Shown here piece by piece: positions 26,974-35,937 of a DNA stretch of 64,000 bases. A program made the position numbers and the translations under genes. Positions within the stretch are counted from its first letter, which is position 1. Every line of letters begins with the position of its first letter. Source of the stretch: Pseudomonas sp. ADAK18 (GTDB lineage: Bacteria; Pseudomonadota; Gammaproteobacteria; Pseudomonadales; Pseudomonadaceae); the NCBI RefSeq assembly GCF_012935695.1, contig NZ_CP052859.1, positions 3,265,001 to 3,329,000 of the forward strand, read 5' to 3'. The notes beneath the pieces are model-generated. The model saw only the letters and a program-made list of their open reading frames with translations, did no database searches and had not been told where the DNA came from.

Positions 26974-29544
26974 TCAATGCTCATTCACCCGCTGTGACTT
27001 GGGCCATGCCGCCCCGCTCCCCTGCGTCTCAGTGCGCGCTTCAACCGTCATGGGCGCCTGGAAACGCTTGAGCCGCAGTGCGTTACCCAACACGAAGACA
27101 CTGGAGAGCGCCATCGCGGCCGCCGCGAAGATCGGCGACAGCAGCGTGCCGTTCACCGGATACAGCGCGCCCGCTGCGACCGGAATCAGCACGGCGTTGT
27201 AGGCAAAGGCCCAGAACAGGTTCTGCTTGATGTTGCGGATCGTCGCCTGACTGAGTGCGATGGCATTCGGTACGCCACGCAGATCGCCCGACATCAGCAC
27301 CACGTCAGCGGCTTCGATCGCCACATCGGTTCCCGTGCCGATGGCCAGCCCTACGTCCGCTTCGGCAAGTGCCGGCGCATCGTTGATACCGTCACCGACG
27401 AAGGCGACCCGCGCACCATTGATGCGGAATTTCTTCAGTGCCGCGACCTTACCGTCGGGCAGGACTTCGGCTGCCACTTCGTCGATCCCCAGTTGCTTGG
27501 CAATCGCCGCCGCCGTCGCCGCATTGTCGCCGGTGATCATCGCCACCTTGAGTCCCAGTGCGTGCAGCGCCTTGATCGCCTCGGGCGTCGACTCCTTGAT
27601 CGGATCGGCGACCGCAATCACCGCCGCCAAACGGCCATCAATCGCAGCATAGAGCGGGCTCTTGCCTTGTGCGCCGAGACGCTCGGCGGTGGCCACAAAG
27701 CCCTTAACATCCAGACCGAGCTGCGTCATGAACCGGTCTGCGCCGACAGCCACCGTCCGGCCGGCAACCGTGGCCGACACGCCGTAGCCCGGTGTTGCGT
27801 CAAAGTCCTCAATAGGCGCGAGCGTGATATCCCGCTGCTTGGCGGCGGCAACGATGGCTTCGGCAATCGGGTGTTCGGAGCGCGTCTCGATGGCCGCGAC
27901 CAGCGCCAGCACTTCGTTGTATTCAAAGCCTTCGGCGGGAACCAGGTCCGTCAGTTCGGGGCGTCCTTTGGTCAGCGTGCCGGTCTTGTCGAGCGCAATC
28001 ACGCTCACATCCCGCAGCGCCTGCAAGGCTTCACCCTTGCGAAAGAGCACGCCGAGTTCGGCCGCACGACCTGTGCCAACCATGATCGAAGTCGGCGTGG
28101 CCAGCCCCATGGCGCACGGGCAGGCAATAATCAGCACCGCGACCGCATTCACCAGCGCAAAGGTCAGCGCCGGCGCCGGGCCGAAGATCAGCCAGACCAG
28201 GAACGTCAGCGTAGCCGCCGCCATCACCGCCGGAACGAACCACATGGTCACCTTATCCACCAGCGCCTGGATGGGCAGCTTGGAACCCTGCGCCTGCTCG
28301 ACCAGGCGGATGATCTGCGCCAGCACGGTATTGGCGCCGATCTTGGTAACGCGGAAGCTGAAAGCCCCGGTCTTGTTGATCGTGCCGCCGACGACTTCGG
28401 CGCCTACCCCTTTGGACACAGGCACCGGCTCGCCGCTGATCATGCTTTCATCCACATAAGAGGCGCCCTCGACCACCTCGCCGTCTACCGGCACCTTTTC
28501 GCCCGGACGCACCAGCACGATGTCACCGGTCGTCACCTGATCAAGCGGCACCTCGAGCGTTTCACCGTTGCGCTCCACGCGTGCGGTCTTGGCCTGAAGC
28601 CCGACCAGCCGCTTGATTGCCTGCGAAGTTCGCCCCTTGGCGCCCGCCTCCAGCGTGCGGCCGAGCAGGATCAAGGTCACGATCACCGCCGCGGCTTCGA
28701 AATAGACGTTGGCGGTGCCTTGCGGCAGTACGTCTGGGATGAAGGTCGCAACCAGCGAATAGCCGTACGCCGCCGCCGTGCCGACAGAAACCAGCGAGTT
28801 CATATCGGGAGCGCCGCGCAGCAACGCGGGTACACCTTTGCGGAAAAAGCGCAGGCCCGGACCGAACAGGACCAAGGTGGCGAGCACGAACTGCAGATAC
28901 CAGCTCGTCTGCTGGCCCAGAACGCCCATCACCCAATGATGCATCGCGGGAATCAGATGCGAACCCATCTCGAGGATAAACACGGGCAAGGTCAGGACGC
29001 CGGCAATCAGCAACGAGCGCCGCAGCGCCCGCGTTTCGCCTTCGCGACGCTCGGTGTCCTGATCGCTGGCATTCGCCGTTTCGGCGGACAAGCGCCGGGC
29101 GGTATAACCCGCCTGTTGGACCGCAGCTTCAAGGTCGACAATCGAGACAACCCCCGCCAGGTGGCGCACTCGGGCACGCTCGGTCGCCAAGTTGACATTG
29201 GCCTCAAGCACGCCAGGCACTTTCGCCAGCGCCTTTTCAACCCGACCCACACACGAAGCGCAGGTCATGTCTTCGATCGCCAGCTCAATGGTCTCTTCAC
29301 GGACGCTATAGCCGGCGCCCTCGATAGCGCGCACCGCCGCCTGCGGATCGGCCACGCCGCCGAAGGTGATGTCGGCACGCTCGGTGGCGAGATTCACCGC
29401 AGCGGTCTGCACGCCGGGGACCGCTTTCAGCGCGCGCTCGACGCGACCAACGCACGAAGCGCACGTCATGCCTTCCACCGGCAGACTCAGACGCGTAGCG
29501 GAGGTGGACGGATTGGAGCCTAATTGCTGGGAAACGGAAACCAT
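26974..29544 (-). CDS. copA: Copper-exporting P1B-type ATPase CopA
   Basis: This 856-residue inner-membrane pump has two N-terminal metal-binding domains, both with MTCASC, eight membrane segments, the [12 protein letters not shown] ion site, the phosphorylation loop DKTGTLTKG and the hinge [16 protein letters not shown]. It moves copper(I) from cytoplasm to periplasm. GGGG precedes the ATG at 29544. The gene is downstream of opmE with its own CueR-type promoter between, and copZ follows. In P. aeruginosa the main copA lies elsewhere in the genome, so its placement inside the flc/mexPQ-opmE block is a local arrangement. Confidence 0.96.
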   Translation of the reverse strand: MVSVSQQLGSNPSTSATRLSLPVEGMTCASCVGRVERALKAVPGVQTAAVNLATERADITFGGVADPQAAVRAIEGAGYSVREETIELAIEDMTCASCVGRVEKALAKVPGVLEANVNLATERARVRHLAGVVSIVDLEAAVQQAGYTARRLSAETANASDQDTERREGETRALRRSLLIAGVLTLPVFILEMGSHLIPAMHHWVMGVLGQQTSWYLQFVLATLVLFGPGLRFFRKGVPALLRGAPDMNSLVSVGTAAAYGYSLVATFIPDVLPQGTANVYFEAAAVIVTLILLGRTLEAGAKGRTSQAIKRLVGLQAKTARVERNGETLEVPLDQVTTGDIVLVRPGEKVPVDGEVVEGASYVDESMISGEPVPVSKGVGAEVVGGTINKTGAFSFRVTKIGANTVLAQIIRLVEQAQGSKLPIQALVDKVTMWFVPAVMAAATLTFLVWLIFGPAPALTFALVNAVAVLIIACPCAMGLATPTSIMVGTGRAAELGVLFRKGEALQALRDVSVIALDKTGTLTKGRPELTDLVPAEGFEYNEVLALVAAIETRSEHPIAEAIVAAAKQRDITLAPIEDFDATPGYGVSATVAGRTVAVGADRFMTQLGLDVKGFVATAERLGAQGKSPLYAAIDGRLAAVIAVADPIKESTPEAIKALHALGLKVAMITGDNAATAAAIAKQLGIDEVAAEVLPDGKVAALKKFRINGARVAFVGDGINDAPALAEADVGLAIGTGTDVAIEAADVVLMSGDLRGVPNAIALSQATIRNIKQNLFWAFAYNAVLIPVAAGALYPVNGTLLSPIFAAAAMALSSVFVLGNALRLKRFQAPMTVEARTETQGSGAAWPKSQRVNEH

Positions 29545-29577
29545 TGCATTACCCCTTTGAATGTCTCTGTTGAATCA

Positions 29578-29608
29578 AGCCTAAACCTTCCCTCTTTGGT
29601 AAGGTCAA
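29578..29608 (-). promoter_or_regulatory. CueR-type promoter of copA
   Basis: On the minus strand TTGACC (29603-29608) and TAGGCT (29578-29583) are separated by 19 bases. Inside is the near-perfect dyad ACCTTACC-N5-GGGAAGGT (29585-29605), very close to the classic CueR operator of copA. The -35 element overlaps the stop codon of opmE. Confidence 0.92.
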
Positions 29609-31101
29609 GGCTTGCGGGCGATTTGTTTCCCACTATCAAGACTCGCTACACCCTTGGCCCCGCTGCAATCTTGGCCCGCCTGCTCGCAAATCTCCCATCC
29701 GCCACCCAATGCCTTGTAGATGCTGACAACCGCAAGCCGCTGATTGGTCCGTGCGACAGTCAGCGCACGTCGGCTGGCAAAGTCCGACCGTTCGGCCTCC
29801 AACACGTCGAGGTAAACCCCCTCGCCTTCGGAAAACTGCAGCCTGGCCAACCGTGACGCCTCGCGATTGGCGGCGGACTCCAGCAGGCGCAATTGCAGCG
29901 TGCTGCCCGCCGCGCTATTGGACCTGAAGGCATTATCGGTTTCCTGCAGCGCGCGCAGCACCGTCTGGTCGTAGACGATCAAGGCCTCCCGGGTACGCGA
30001 TTCGCTGACGGCGATCCGGGCGCGTACGCGGCCAAAATCGAGAAGGTTCCAACGAATCGCCGGGCCGATAAAGCTCGACTGTGTCCCGGCCTCACCCAAT
30101 GCATCAAGGCTCCCGGCAACGAACCCGATCGAACCTTGTACCTGGATCTCAGGGTACAGACCCGCCGTCTCCACTCCAATTCGTGCCGTTGCCGCTGCGA
30201 GGCTCCGCTCGGCCGCCGCAATATCGGCGCGCCGTGAAAGCAGTCCGGCGGGGTCGCCGACGGCCAGGGTTCGAACGGCCAGCCTTTCATCCTCAGGCTT
30301 GGCCGCTGGCAATCTGAATGTCTGCGGTGGTTCGCCAAGAAGGATAGCCAGTGCGTTAGTCGCGGCCGCCCGGCGACGTTCCAACTCGGGCGCAGTCGCC
30401 TCGACGCCGCGCAGCAGCGCTTCGGCACGCAGGCGGTCGAACTCGGTGGCCGAATCGGCGCCAACCATACGGGTGACCATATTCAAGCTTTCACGCTGGC
30501 TTTGGCTGATGTCGGCGACCACCGCCAGTTCGGCCTCAAGGCCGCGCATTTCAAACCAGGTGGCCGCCACCTCAGCCGCAACGCCCGCTTGCACCCCACG
30601 CAGCAGCGCCTCACGAGAACCCGCCTGGGCCGTGGCCGCCTCCACCGAGCGCCGCACACGGCCAAACAGATCAATTTCCCAGGACGCGTCGAGCGCGCCG
30701 CGATAGCTTTCGGCATGGCGGCTCTGGCCAGACGGTGTTTCGAGTTCACTGCGACGCGCGTGCTCATAGCCGAGTGCAGGACCGCCCCGCGGCAAGAAGC
30801 CTTCACGACTCTCGCGCAGCACCGCCTTGGCCTCGTCGAGCCGCACGGCAGCGATACCAATGTCATGGTTCGCGGCGAGTGCGCGCTGAATCAAGGTGGT
30901 GAGCGCTGGTTCGTCAAAGGCGCGCCACCACTGCACCTCGACAGCGCCCGAACTGAGCGCCGCAGAGGGCTCGCCGAAACTGGCAGGAAACTGCGACGAA
31001 GACAGCGAGGGCGCTGAGTAATCGGGCCCCACCGACACGCATCCCGCCAGCAGGAAAAGCGCACTGAGAGGGAGCAAAATTGCTTGATAAGGACTTCTCA
31101 T
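29605..31101 (-). CDS. opmE: OpmE-like outer-membrane efflux lipoprotein
   Basis: This 498-residue TolC/NodT-family protein has a lipoprotein signal with lipobox LAGC near residue 21 and the two repeated helical/barrel halves typical of the family. It forms the outer channel of a tripartite RND pump with the MexP and MexQ homologues. Its start overlaps the mexQ stop (ATGA). The order mexP-mexQ-opmE next to flc and copZ matches PA3523-PA3521 of P. aeruginosa, where the operon is induced by copper. Confidence 0.92.
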   Translation of the reverse strand: MRSPYQAILLPLSALFLLAGCVSVGPDYSAPSLSSSQFPASFGEPSAALSSGAVEVQWWRAFDEPALTTLIQRALAANHDIGIAAVRLDEAKAVLRESREGFLPRGGPALGYEHARRSELETPSGQSRHAESYRGALDASWEIDLFGRVRRSVEAATAQAGSREALLRGVQAGVAAEVAATWFEMRGLEAELAVVADISQSQRESLNMVTRMVGADSATEFDRLRAEALLRGVEATAPELERRRAAATNALAILLGEPPQTFRLPAAKPEDERLAVRTLAVGDPAGLLSRRADIAAAERSLAAATARIGVETAGLYPEIQVQGSIGFVAGSLDALGEAGTQSSFIGPAIRWNLLDFGRVRARIAVSESRTREALIVYDQTVLRALQETDNAFRSNSAAGSTLQLRLLESAANREASRLARLQFSEGEGVYLDVLEAERSDFASRRALTVARTNQRLAVVSIYKALGGGWEICEQAGQDCSGAKGVASLDSGKQIARKP

Positions 31102-34100
31102 AACGTGCTCTCCTGCAGACGTGGCTTGGCGCTTGAGCGGTGCCGCTCGAAGCGAGTTGCCATGGCGCGAATCACCACATAGAAAACCGGCGTCAGGAAC
31201 AATCCGAACAACGTCACGCCGAGCATGCCTGCGAACACCGCAATGCCCATCGCCTGGCGCATCTCAGCCCCGGCGCCGCTGGCCAATACCAGCGGAACCA
31301 CGCCGGCGACGAAGGCCAGAGAAGTCATCAGGATCGGCCGCAGTCGCAGTCGACACGCCTCGATGACCGCCTCCAGTGCGCTGGCGCCTTCGGCTTCGCG
31401 GCTACGGGCGAACTCGACAATAAGGATGGCGTTCTTGGCGGCCAGACCGACCAGCACAATGAGCCCGATCTGAACAAAGACGTTGTTATCATCGCCCACC
31501 AACCACACGCCAACGATCGCGCTGAGCAGACACATCGGCACGATCAGCATCACGGCCAACGGCAGTAGCCAGCTGTTGTATTGCGCGGCGAGGATCAGGT
31601 AAGCGAGCAGCACACACAGCGGGAAAATGAAGAGTGCCGAGTCTCCGGCGAGCTTTTGCTGGTAGGTGAGATCCGTCCATTCGAAGCTCGTGCCTTCAGG
31701 CAGAACCTCGTTTGCCAGGCGCTCCATGGCCGCAACCGCCTGCCCTGAACTGACGCCCGCCATTGCCCCGCCCGAGATATCGACCGAGGGGTAGCCGTTA
31801 TAGTGAGTCACGCGGTCTGGACCGGAACTCGGTGTGACACTGATAAACGAGGACAAGGGCAACATGTCCCCGGCAACGTTGCGCACCTGCAAGCGGCCGA
31901 TGGCCTCGGCCTGCATGCGGTGGTCGGCATCGGCTTGGGCCGTCACCTTGTAGGTGCGGCCGAAACGGTTAAAGTCATTGACATAAAGGGAGCCCAAATA
32001 GACCTGCAGCGATTCGAATACATCCGCCAAATGAACGCCCTGGCTCTTGACCTGGGTGCGATCGATGGCGACGTCGAGCTGGGGAGCATTGACGTCGACG
32101 CTGGTCATAAGCCCGGCGACCTGGCCTGACTCGGTGGCTTTCATCATCAGTGCCCGGGTCTGCTCAACCAAAGCCTCAAGCCCAGCCCCGCCACGGTCCT
32201 CGACCTGCATCTTGAAGCCCCCGGTAGCGCCAAGGCCAGGCACGGGCGGCGGCGGGAATACACCGAGGAATCCATCCTGGATGCCGGCAAACTTCCCTTG
32301 CAGGCGCCCGGCAATGGCGTTCGCGGCGAGGTCAGGCGTGGTGCGGTCCTTGAACGGGTCGAGCATGACAAACATCACCGCCGCGTTCGGCACGTTAACG
32401 AAGCCGTTGATCGACAGGCCCGGGAACGCCACCACGCTTTCAACGCCAGGTTCAGCCAAGGCAATCTTCGACATCTGCTTGACGACCTCGTCGGTGCGAT
32501 CCAGCGATGCCCCGTTGGGGAGTTGGGCGATCCCCACCAGGTAGTATTTGTCCTGCATCGGCACGAAGCCCGGCGGAACGGCCTGGAACCCAAAGAAGGT
32601 CAGCACAAGCAACCCACCGTAAACCAGCAGCGCCACACTGCTGCCCCGAACAACCTTGCGCACCGTGTTGCTATAAGCCTGCGGTGCACGCTGAAACGGT
32701 CGGCCAATCGCCTGGAGCAATCGGTCAGCACGCCCCCGCAGACTGCGCGGATCTCTTGCAACGCCCTCCTCGCGCGGGCGCAACAACATCCCTGCGAGCG
32801 CCGGGCTGAGGGTCAGCGAATTGACTGCCGAGAGAATGGTCGAGATGGCGATGGTCAGCGCGAACTGGCGATAGAACTCGCCCTGCAAACCGCTCAGGAA
32901 AGCCGTCGGAATAAACACGGCGGCAAGCACCGAGGTGATCGCGATGATGGGGCCGGTGACCTCGTCCATCGCACGCCTTGCGGCTTGCTTGGGTTCCTCG
33001 CCATTTTCGATGTGCCGTTCGACGTTCTCCACCACCACGATCGCATCGTCGACGACAATCCCGATCGACAGCACCAGGCCAAACAACGACAAGGTGTTGA
33101 GCGAAAAACCCATCAGGTGCATGACGGCAAAGGTGCCGACCAGCGACACCGGCACCGCCATCAGGGGAATCAGTGACGCCCGCCAGTTGCGCAGGAACAC
33201 CACCACCACAATGACGACGAGCAGGATCGCCTCCAACAGGGTGATTGCCACCGACTCAAGCGAGGCCCGCACAAACACAGTCGGGTCATAGGCGATACGC
33301 GAGGTGAGCCCCGCCGGAAAGTTGCGTTCAAGGCGTTGCATGGTGTCCCGCACCGCCTGTGAAACATCGAGCGCGTTGGCGCCCGGGCTCTGGATGATTT
33401 GTAATGCAACGGCCGACTCGCCATCAAGCAGGCTGCGCAGCGCATAAGCGTCAGCGCCCATTTCGACACGCGCCACATCACGCAAGCGCGTCACCTGCCC
33501 CTCGCTGCCCGTGCGAATGATGATGTCGCCGAACTGCTCCTCGTCGGTCAACCGCCCGAGCGTGTTCACTGTCACCTGGAAGGCCGCAGTGGAATTGGGC
33601 GCCTGGCCAACGGAGCCGGCGGCGACTTGCACGTTCTGTTCGCGCACGGCGGCAATCACGTCACCCGCCGTCAGCCCGCGTGCGGCGATCAGGTTCGGAT
33701 CCAGCCACAGCCGCATGCTGTATTCGCCAGCCCCCCACACCAGCACGTCGCTGATCCCCGGGATGCGGGACAACTCGTCGCGCACCTGGAGGTAGGCGTA
33801 GTTCGAAATATAGAGCGGGTCGTAGCGTTTGTCGGGCGACAGCAGATGCACCACCATCAGAATGTCCGGCGAGGTCTTTTGCGTAACGACGCCTTGGCGC
33901 TGGACCTCTTCAGGCAAACGCGACAACACCCGCGAGACCCGGTTTTGCACCTGGATCTGAGCCATGTCGGCATTCGTGCCCTGGGCAAACGTGACGGTCA
34001 GAATCATTCGGCCATCCGTTGCCGATTGCGACGACATGTACAGCATGCCCTCGACCCCGGTGATTGCCTGCTCGAGTGGCGCGGCCACCGTTTCAGCGAT

Positions 34101-34274
34101 CACCTTGGGATTGGCGCCCGGGTAGGACGCGGTCACTTGCACGGTCGGCGGGGTCACCGCTGGATACTCGCTGAGCGGCAACTGAAAGAAGGCAACGATG
34201 CCGGCGATCATCATCAACACCGAGAGCACGATGGCAAAGATCGGGCGATCAATAAAAAACCGTGGAAAGGTCAT
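31098..34274 (-). CDS. mexQ: RND efflux transporter (MexQ-like)
   Basis: This 1058-residue HAE1-type RND pump starts with the classic FFIDRPIFAIVLS and has the transmembrane aspartates in GIVVDDAIVVVENVER. Length and all twelve expected membrane segments are normal. HAE1 pumps move organic compounds and not metal ions, so a likely cargo in this context is fluopsin C or a related copper complex; that is an inference. It overlaps both neighbours by 4 bases. Confidence 0.94.
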   Translation of the reverse strand: MTFPRFFIDRPIFAIVLSVLMMIAGIVAFFQLPLSEYPAVTPPTVQVTASYPGANPKVIAETVAAPLEQAITGVEGMLYMSSQSATDGRMILTVTFAQGTNADMAQIQVQNRVSRVLSRLPEEVQRQGVVTQKTSPDILMVVHLLSPDKRYDPLYISNYAYLQVRDELSRIPGISDVLVWGAGEYSMRLWLDPNLIAARGLTAGDVIAAVREQNVQVAAGSVGQAPNSTAAFQVTVNTLGRLTDEEQFGDIIIRTGSEGQVTRLRDVARVEMGADAYALRSLLDGESAVALQIIQSPGANALDVSQAVRDTMQRLERNFPAGLTSRIAYDPTVFVRASLESVAITLLEAILLVVIVVVVFLRNWRASLIPLMAVPVSLVGTFAVMHLMGFSLNTLSLFGLVLSIGIVVDDAIVVVENVERHIENGEEPKQAARRAMDEVTGPIIAITSVLAAVFIPTAFLSGLQGEFYRQFALTIAISTILSAVNSLTLSPALAGMLLRPREEGVARDPRSLRGRADRLLQAIGRPFQRAPQAYSNTVRKVVRGSSVALLVYGGLLVLTFFGFQAVPPGFVPMQDKYYLVGIAQLPNGASLDRTDEVVKQMSKIALAEPGVESVVAFPGLSINGFVNVPNAAVMFVMLDPFKDRTTPDLAANAIAGRLQGKFAGIQDGFLGVFPPPPVPGLGATGGFKMQVEDRGGAGLEALVEQTRALMMKATESGQVAGLMTSVDVNAPQLDVAIDRTQVKSQGVHLADVFESLQVYLGSLYVNDFNRFGRTYKVTAQADADHRMQAEAIGRLQVRNVAGDMLPLSSFISVTPSSGPDRVTHYNGYPSVDISGGAMAGVSSGQAVAAMERLANEVLPEGTSFEWTDLTYQQKLAGDSALFIFPLCVLLAYLILAAQYNSWLLPLAVMLIVPMCLLSAIVGVWLVGDDNNVFVQIGLIVLVGLAAKNAILIVEFARSREAEGASALEAVIEACRLRLRPILMTSLAFVAGVVPLVLASGAGAEMRQAMGIAVFAGMLGVTLFGLFLTPVFYVVIRAMATRFERHRSSAKPRLQESTL

Positions 34275-35440
34275 TGCACGGCTCCCACGGTTTGCGCCAG
34301 CGCTGTGGGCGTACCATCAATTGCGGCGGTCTGTGGCGTGACCTGCATGCCTGGGCGCACCAGCCCCTTGACGACGATGCGCTCGCCCGGCTGCAGGCCT
34401 TGTTCGACTACGCGCAAACCGTCGACCATCGCACCCAGCTCGACGGGCCGGTATTGCGTTTTATCGTCCTTGTCGACCACCAGCACATAGCGGCTGCCTT
34501 GGTCGGTACCAATCGATTGATCGGAGACCAACACCCTGGCTTGCGGTGTGCCGGTCTCCAGTTTGACCTTGGCAAAAAGGCCGGGGGTCAATTGCCCATC
34601 GGGGTTGTCGACCACCGCGCGGATACGCACCGTTCCCGTCCCACGATCAGCGGCATTGGAAAGGAAGTCGAGACGGCCGAGCCGCGAATAGGTCTTGTCG
34701 GTGAGCAGCGCCACCATGACCTTGGCCGTCGGTGCTCCCTGCGCGGACGCGTTGGATCGGCCGGCGGCAAGCGACTGCAAATATGTTCGCTCGTCGACAT
34801 CGAAATAGACATGGAGCGGGTTGATCGAGACGATCGTTGTCAGGGGCGTCACGCCACTGGTGACGTAGTTACCTTCGGTGACGAGGGTTTGGCCGACGCG
34901 TCCACTGATCGGCGCTGTGACACGGGTGAAACTCAGGTCCAGTTGCGCGGCGTCCTGCGCAGCCTTTGCGGCTTCGACCTGCGCCTTGCGCGCATTCAGC
35001 GAGGCGATTGCGGTGTCGAGACGATCACGAGCGACGACATTTTTGGCGAACAGTTGCTGGGCCCGCGCATGTTCCGCCTGGGCGAGCATCGAGGCCGCTT
35101 CCGCTTCGCGCAGGCGCGCCGTCGCGGCGTTCAGTGCAGCCTGGAACACCCGTGGATCAATGAGAAAGAGTCGGCTGCCCTTCTCGACAAAACGGCCCTC
35201 GGGCACGCTCACATTCTGAATATAACCCGCGACCCGCGGGCGCAGTTCAACCCGTTCGACCGCGGTCAGTGAGCCGGTGTACTCGACAAAAGGCGTCACC
35301 GGGCGAACGACCACCTCGGCCACCGGAACACTCGGTGGCTTGGCCGCAGCGGCCGCGGGCACCGTGTCCTTGCAACCGGCGAGAGTGAGCGCGACGCTTA
35401 TCGCCGCAGTGATCAGGGTTACACTTTTGACGTTCATCAT
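34271..35440 (-). CDS. mexP: RND membrane fusion protein (MexP-like)
   Basis: This 389-residue periplasmic adaptor has a lipoprotein signal (lipobox LAGC near residue 23), a biotinyl-lipoyl-like domain (RVELRPRVAGYIQNV), a helical hairpin and the beta-barrel domain with PISGRVGQTLVTEGNYV. It links MexQ and OpmE. It is the first gene of the mexPQ-opmE operon and follows a CueR-type promoter about 60 bases upstream. Confidence 0.93.
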   Translation of the reverse strand: MMNVKSVTLITAAISVALTLAGCKDTVPAAAAAKPPSVPVAEVVVRPVTPFVEYTGSLTAVERVELRPRVAGYIQNVSVPEGRFVEKGSRLFLIDPRVFQAALNAATARLREAEAASMLAQAEHARAQQLFAKNVVARDRLDTAIASLNARKAQVEAAKAAQDAAQLDLSFTRVTAPISGRVGQTLVTEGNYVTSGVTPLTTIVSINPLHVYFDVDERTYLQSLAAGRSNASAQGAPTAKVMVALLTDKTYSRLGRLDFLSNAADRGTGTVRIRAVVDNPDGQLTPGLFAKVKLETGTPQARVLVSDQSIGTDQGSRYVLVVDKDDKTQYRPVELGAMVDGLRVVEQGLQPGERIVVKGLVRPGMQVTPQTAAIDGTPTALAQTVGAVQ

Positions 35441-35499
35441 TTGACCTTTCGCAACGGGAGTCGAGTTGGATTAGCTGAGACGAAGCAGCTTTTTTTCCA

Positions 35500-35530
35500 T
35501 TTATCCGACTTGCCACGTTTGGAAGGTCAA
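35500..35530 (-). promoter_or_regulatory. CueR-type promoter of mexPQ-opmE
   Basis: On the minus strand TTGACC (35525-35530) and GATAAA (35500-35505) are separated by 19 bases. The spacer contains CTTCCA and TGGCAAG half sites. It is the third clear promoter of this design in the island. Confidence 0.8.
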
Positions 35531-35585
35531 GCTTTTTTTAGATTCGAGAGTGCCGTTAAAGCGCGCTGTTGGCTTTCGGTTGTCC

Positions 35586-35686
35586 TGTAGCCGCTGCCGA
35601 GGTACGAGGCTGCGATGTGGGCCGCAGGACCACCGCCGGGGGCCGCGACCGACCCATCACAGCCTCGTACCTCGGCAGCGGCTACA
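35586..35686. repeat. REP-like inverted repeat
   Basis: Left arm tagccgctgccgaggtacga and its complement flank about 40 bases. It is the same family as 4059-4231 and 19161-19262. It separates the mexP promoter from the phospholipase gene. Confidence 0.85.
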
Positions 35687-35757
35687 GAAAACAGCTAGGC
35701 AATAGCTTAATGCCAGTCAGTTAAGGAATGGAGATCCAACAAGCGAAGCAGATCCAG

Positions 35758-35866
35758 TGTGGGAGTTGTCGAGCCCCAGCGAGGCTGCGATGGCGTCGGC
35801 ACCATCAACATTGATGTTACCTGACCCACCGCTATCGTAGCCTCGCTGGGGCTCGACAACTCCCAC
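35758..35866. repeat. REP-like inverted repeat, second family
   Basis: Long near-perfect arms (gtgggagttgtcgagcccca and complement) flank about 40 bases. It is related to 6136-6275. With the previous element it fills most of the 497-base gap between mexP and the phospholipase gene. Confidence 0.85.
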
Positions 35867-35937
35867 CTTTGATCTTCTTCTCTGCCTTGAGGTCTTGTGT
35901 TCGCTTAACTGATCGGCATTAGGCAGTAGCTGCCCCT

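Noticed and set aside
27493..29523. Long plus-strand frame opposite copA
   Set aside because: It has Arg/His-rich, low-complexity composition typical of an antisense shadow in GC-rich DNA and no ribosome-binding site. copA on the other strand is unambiguous.
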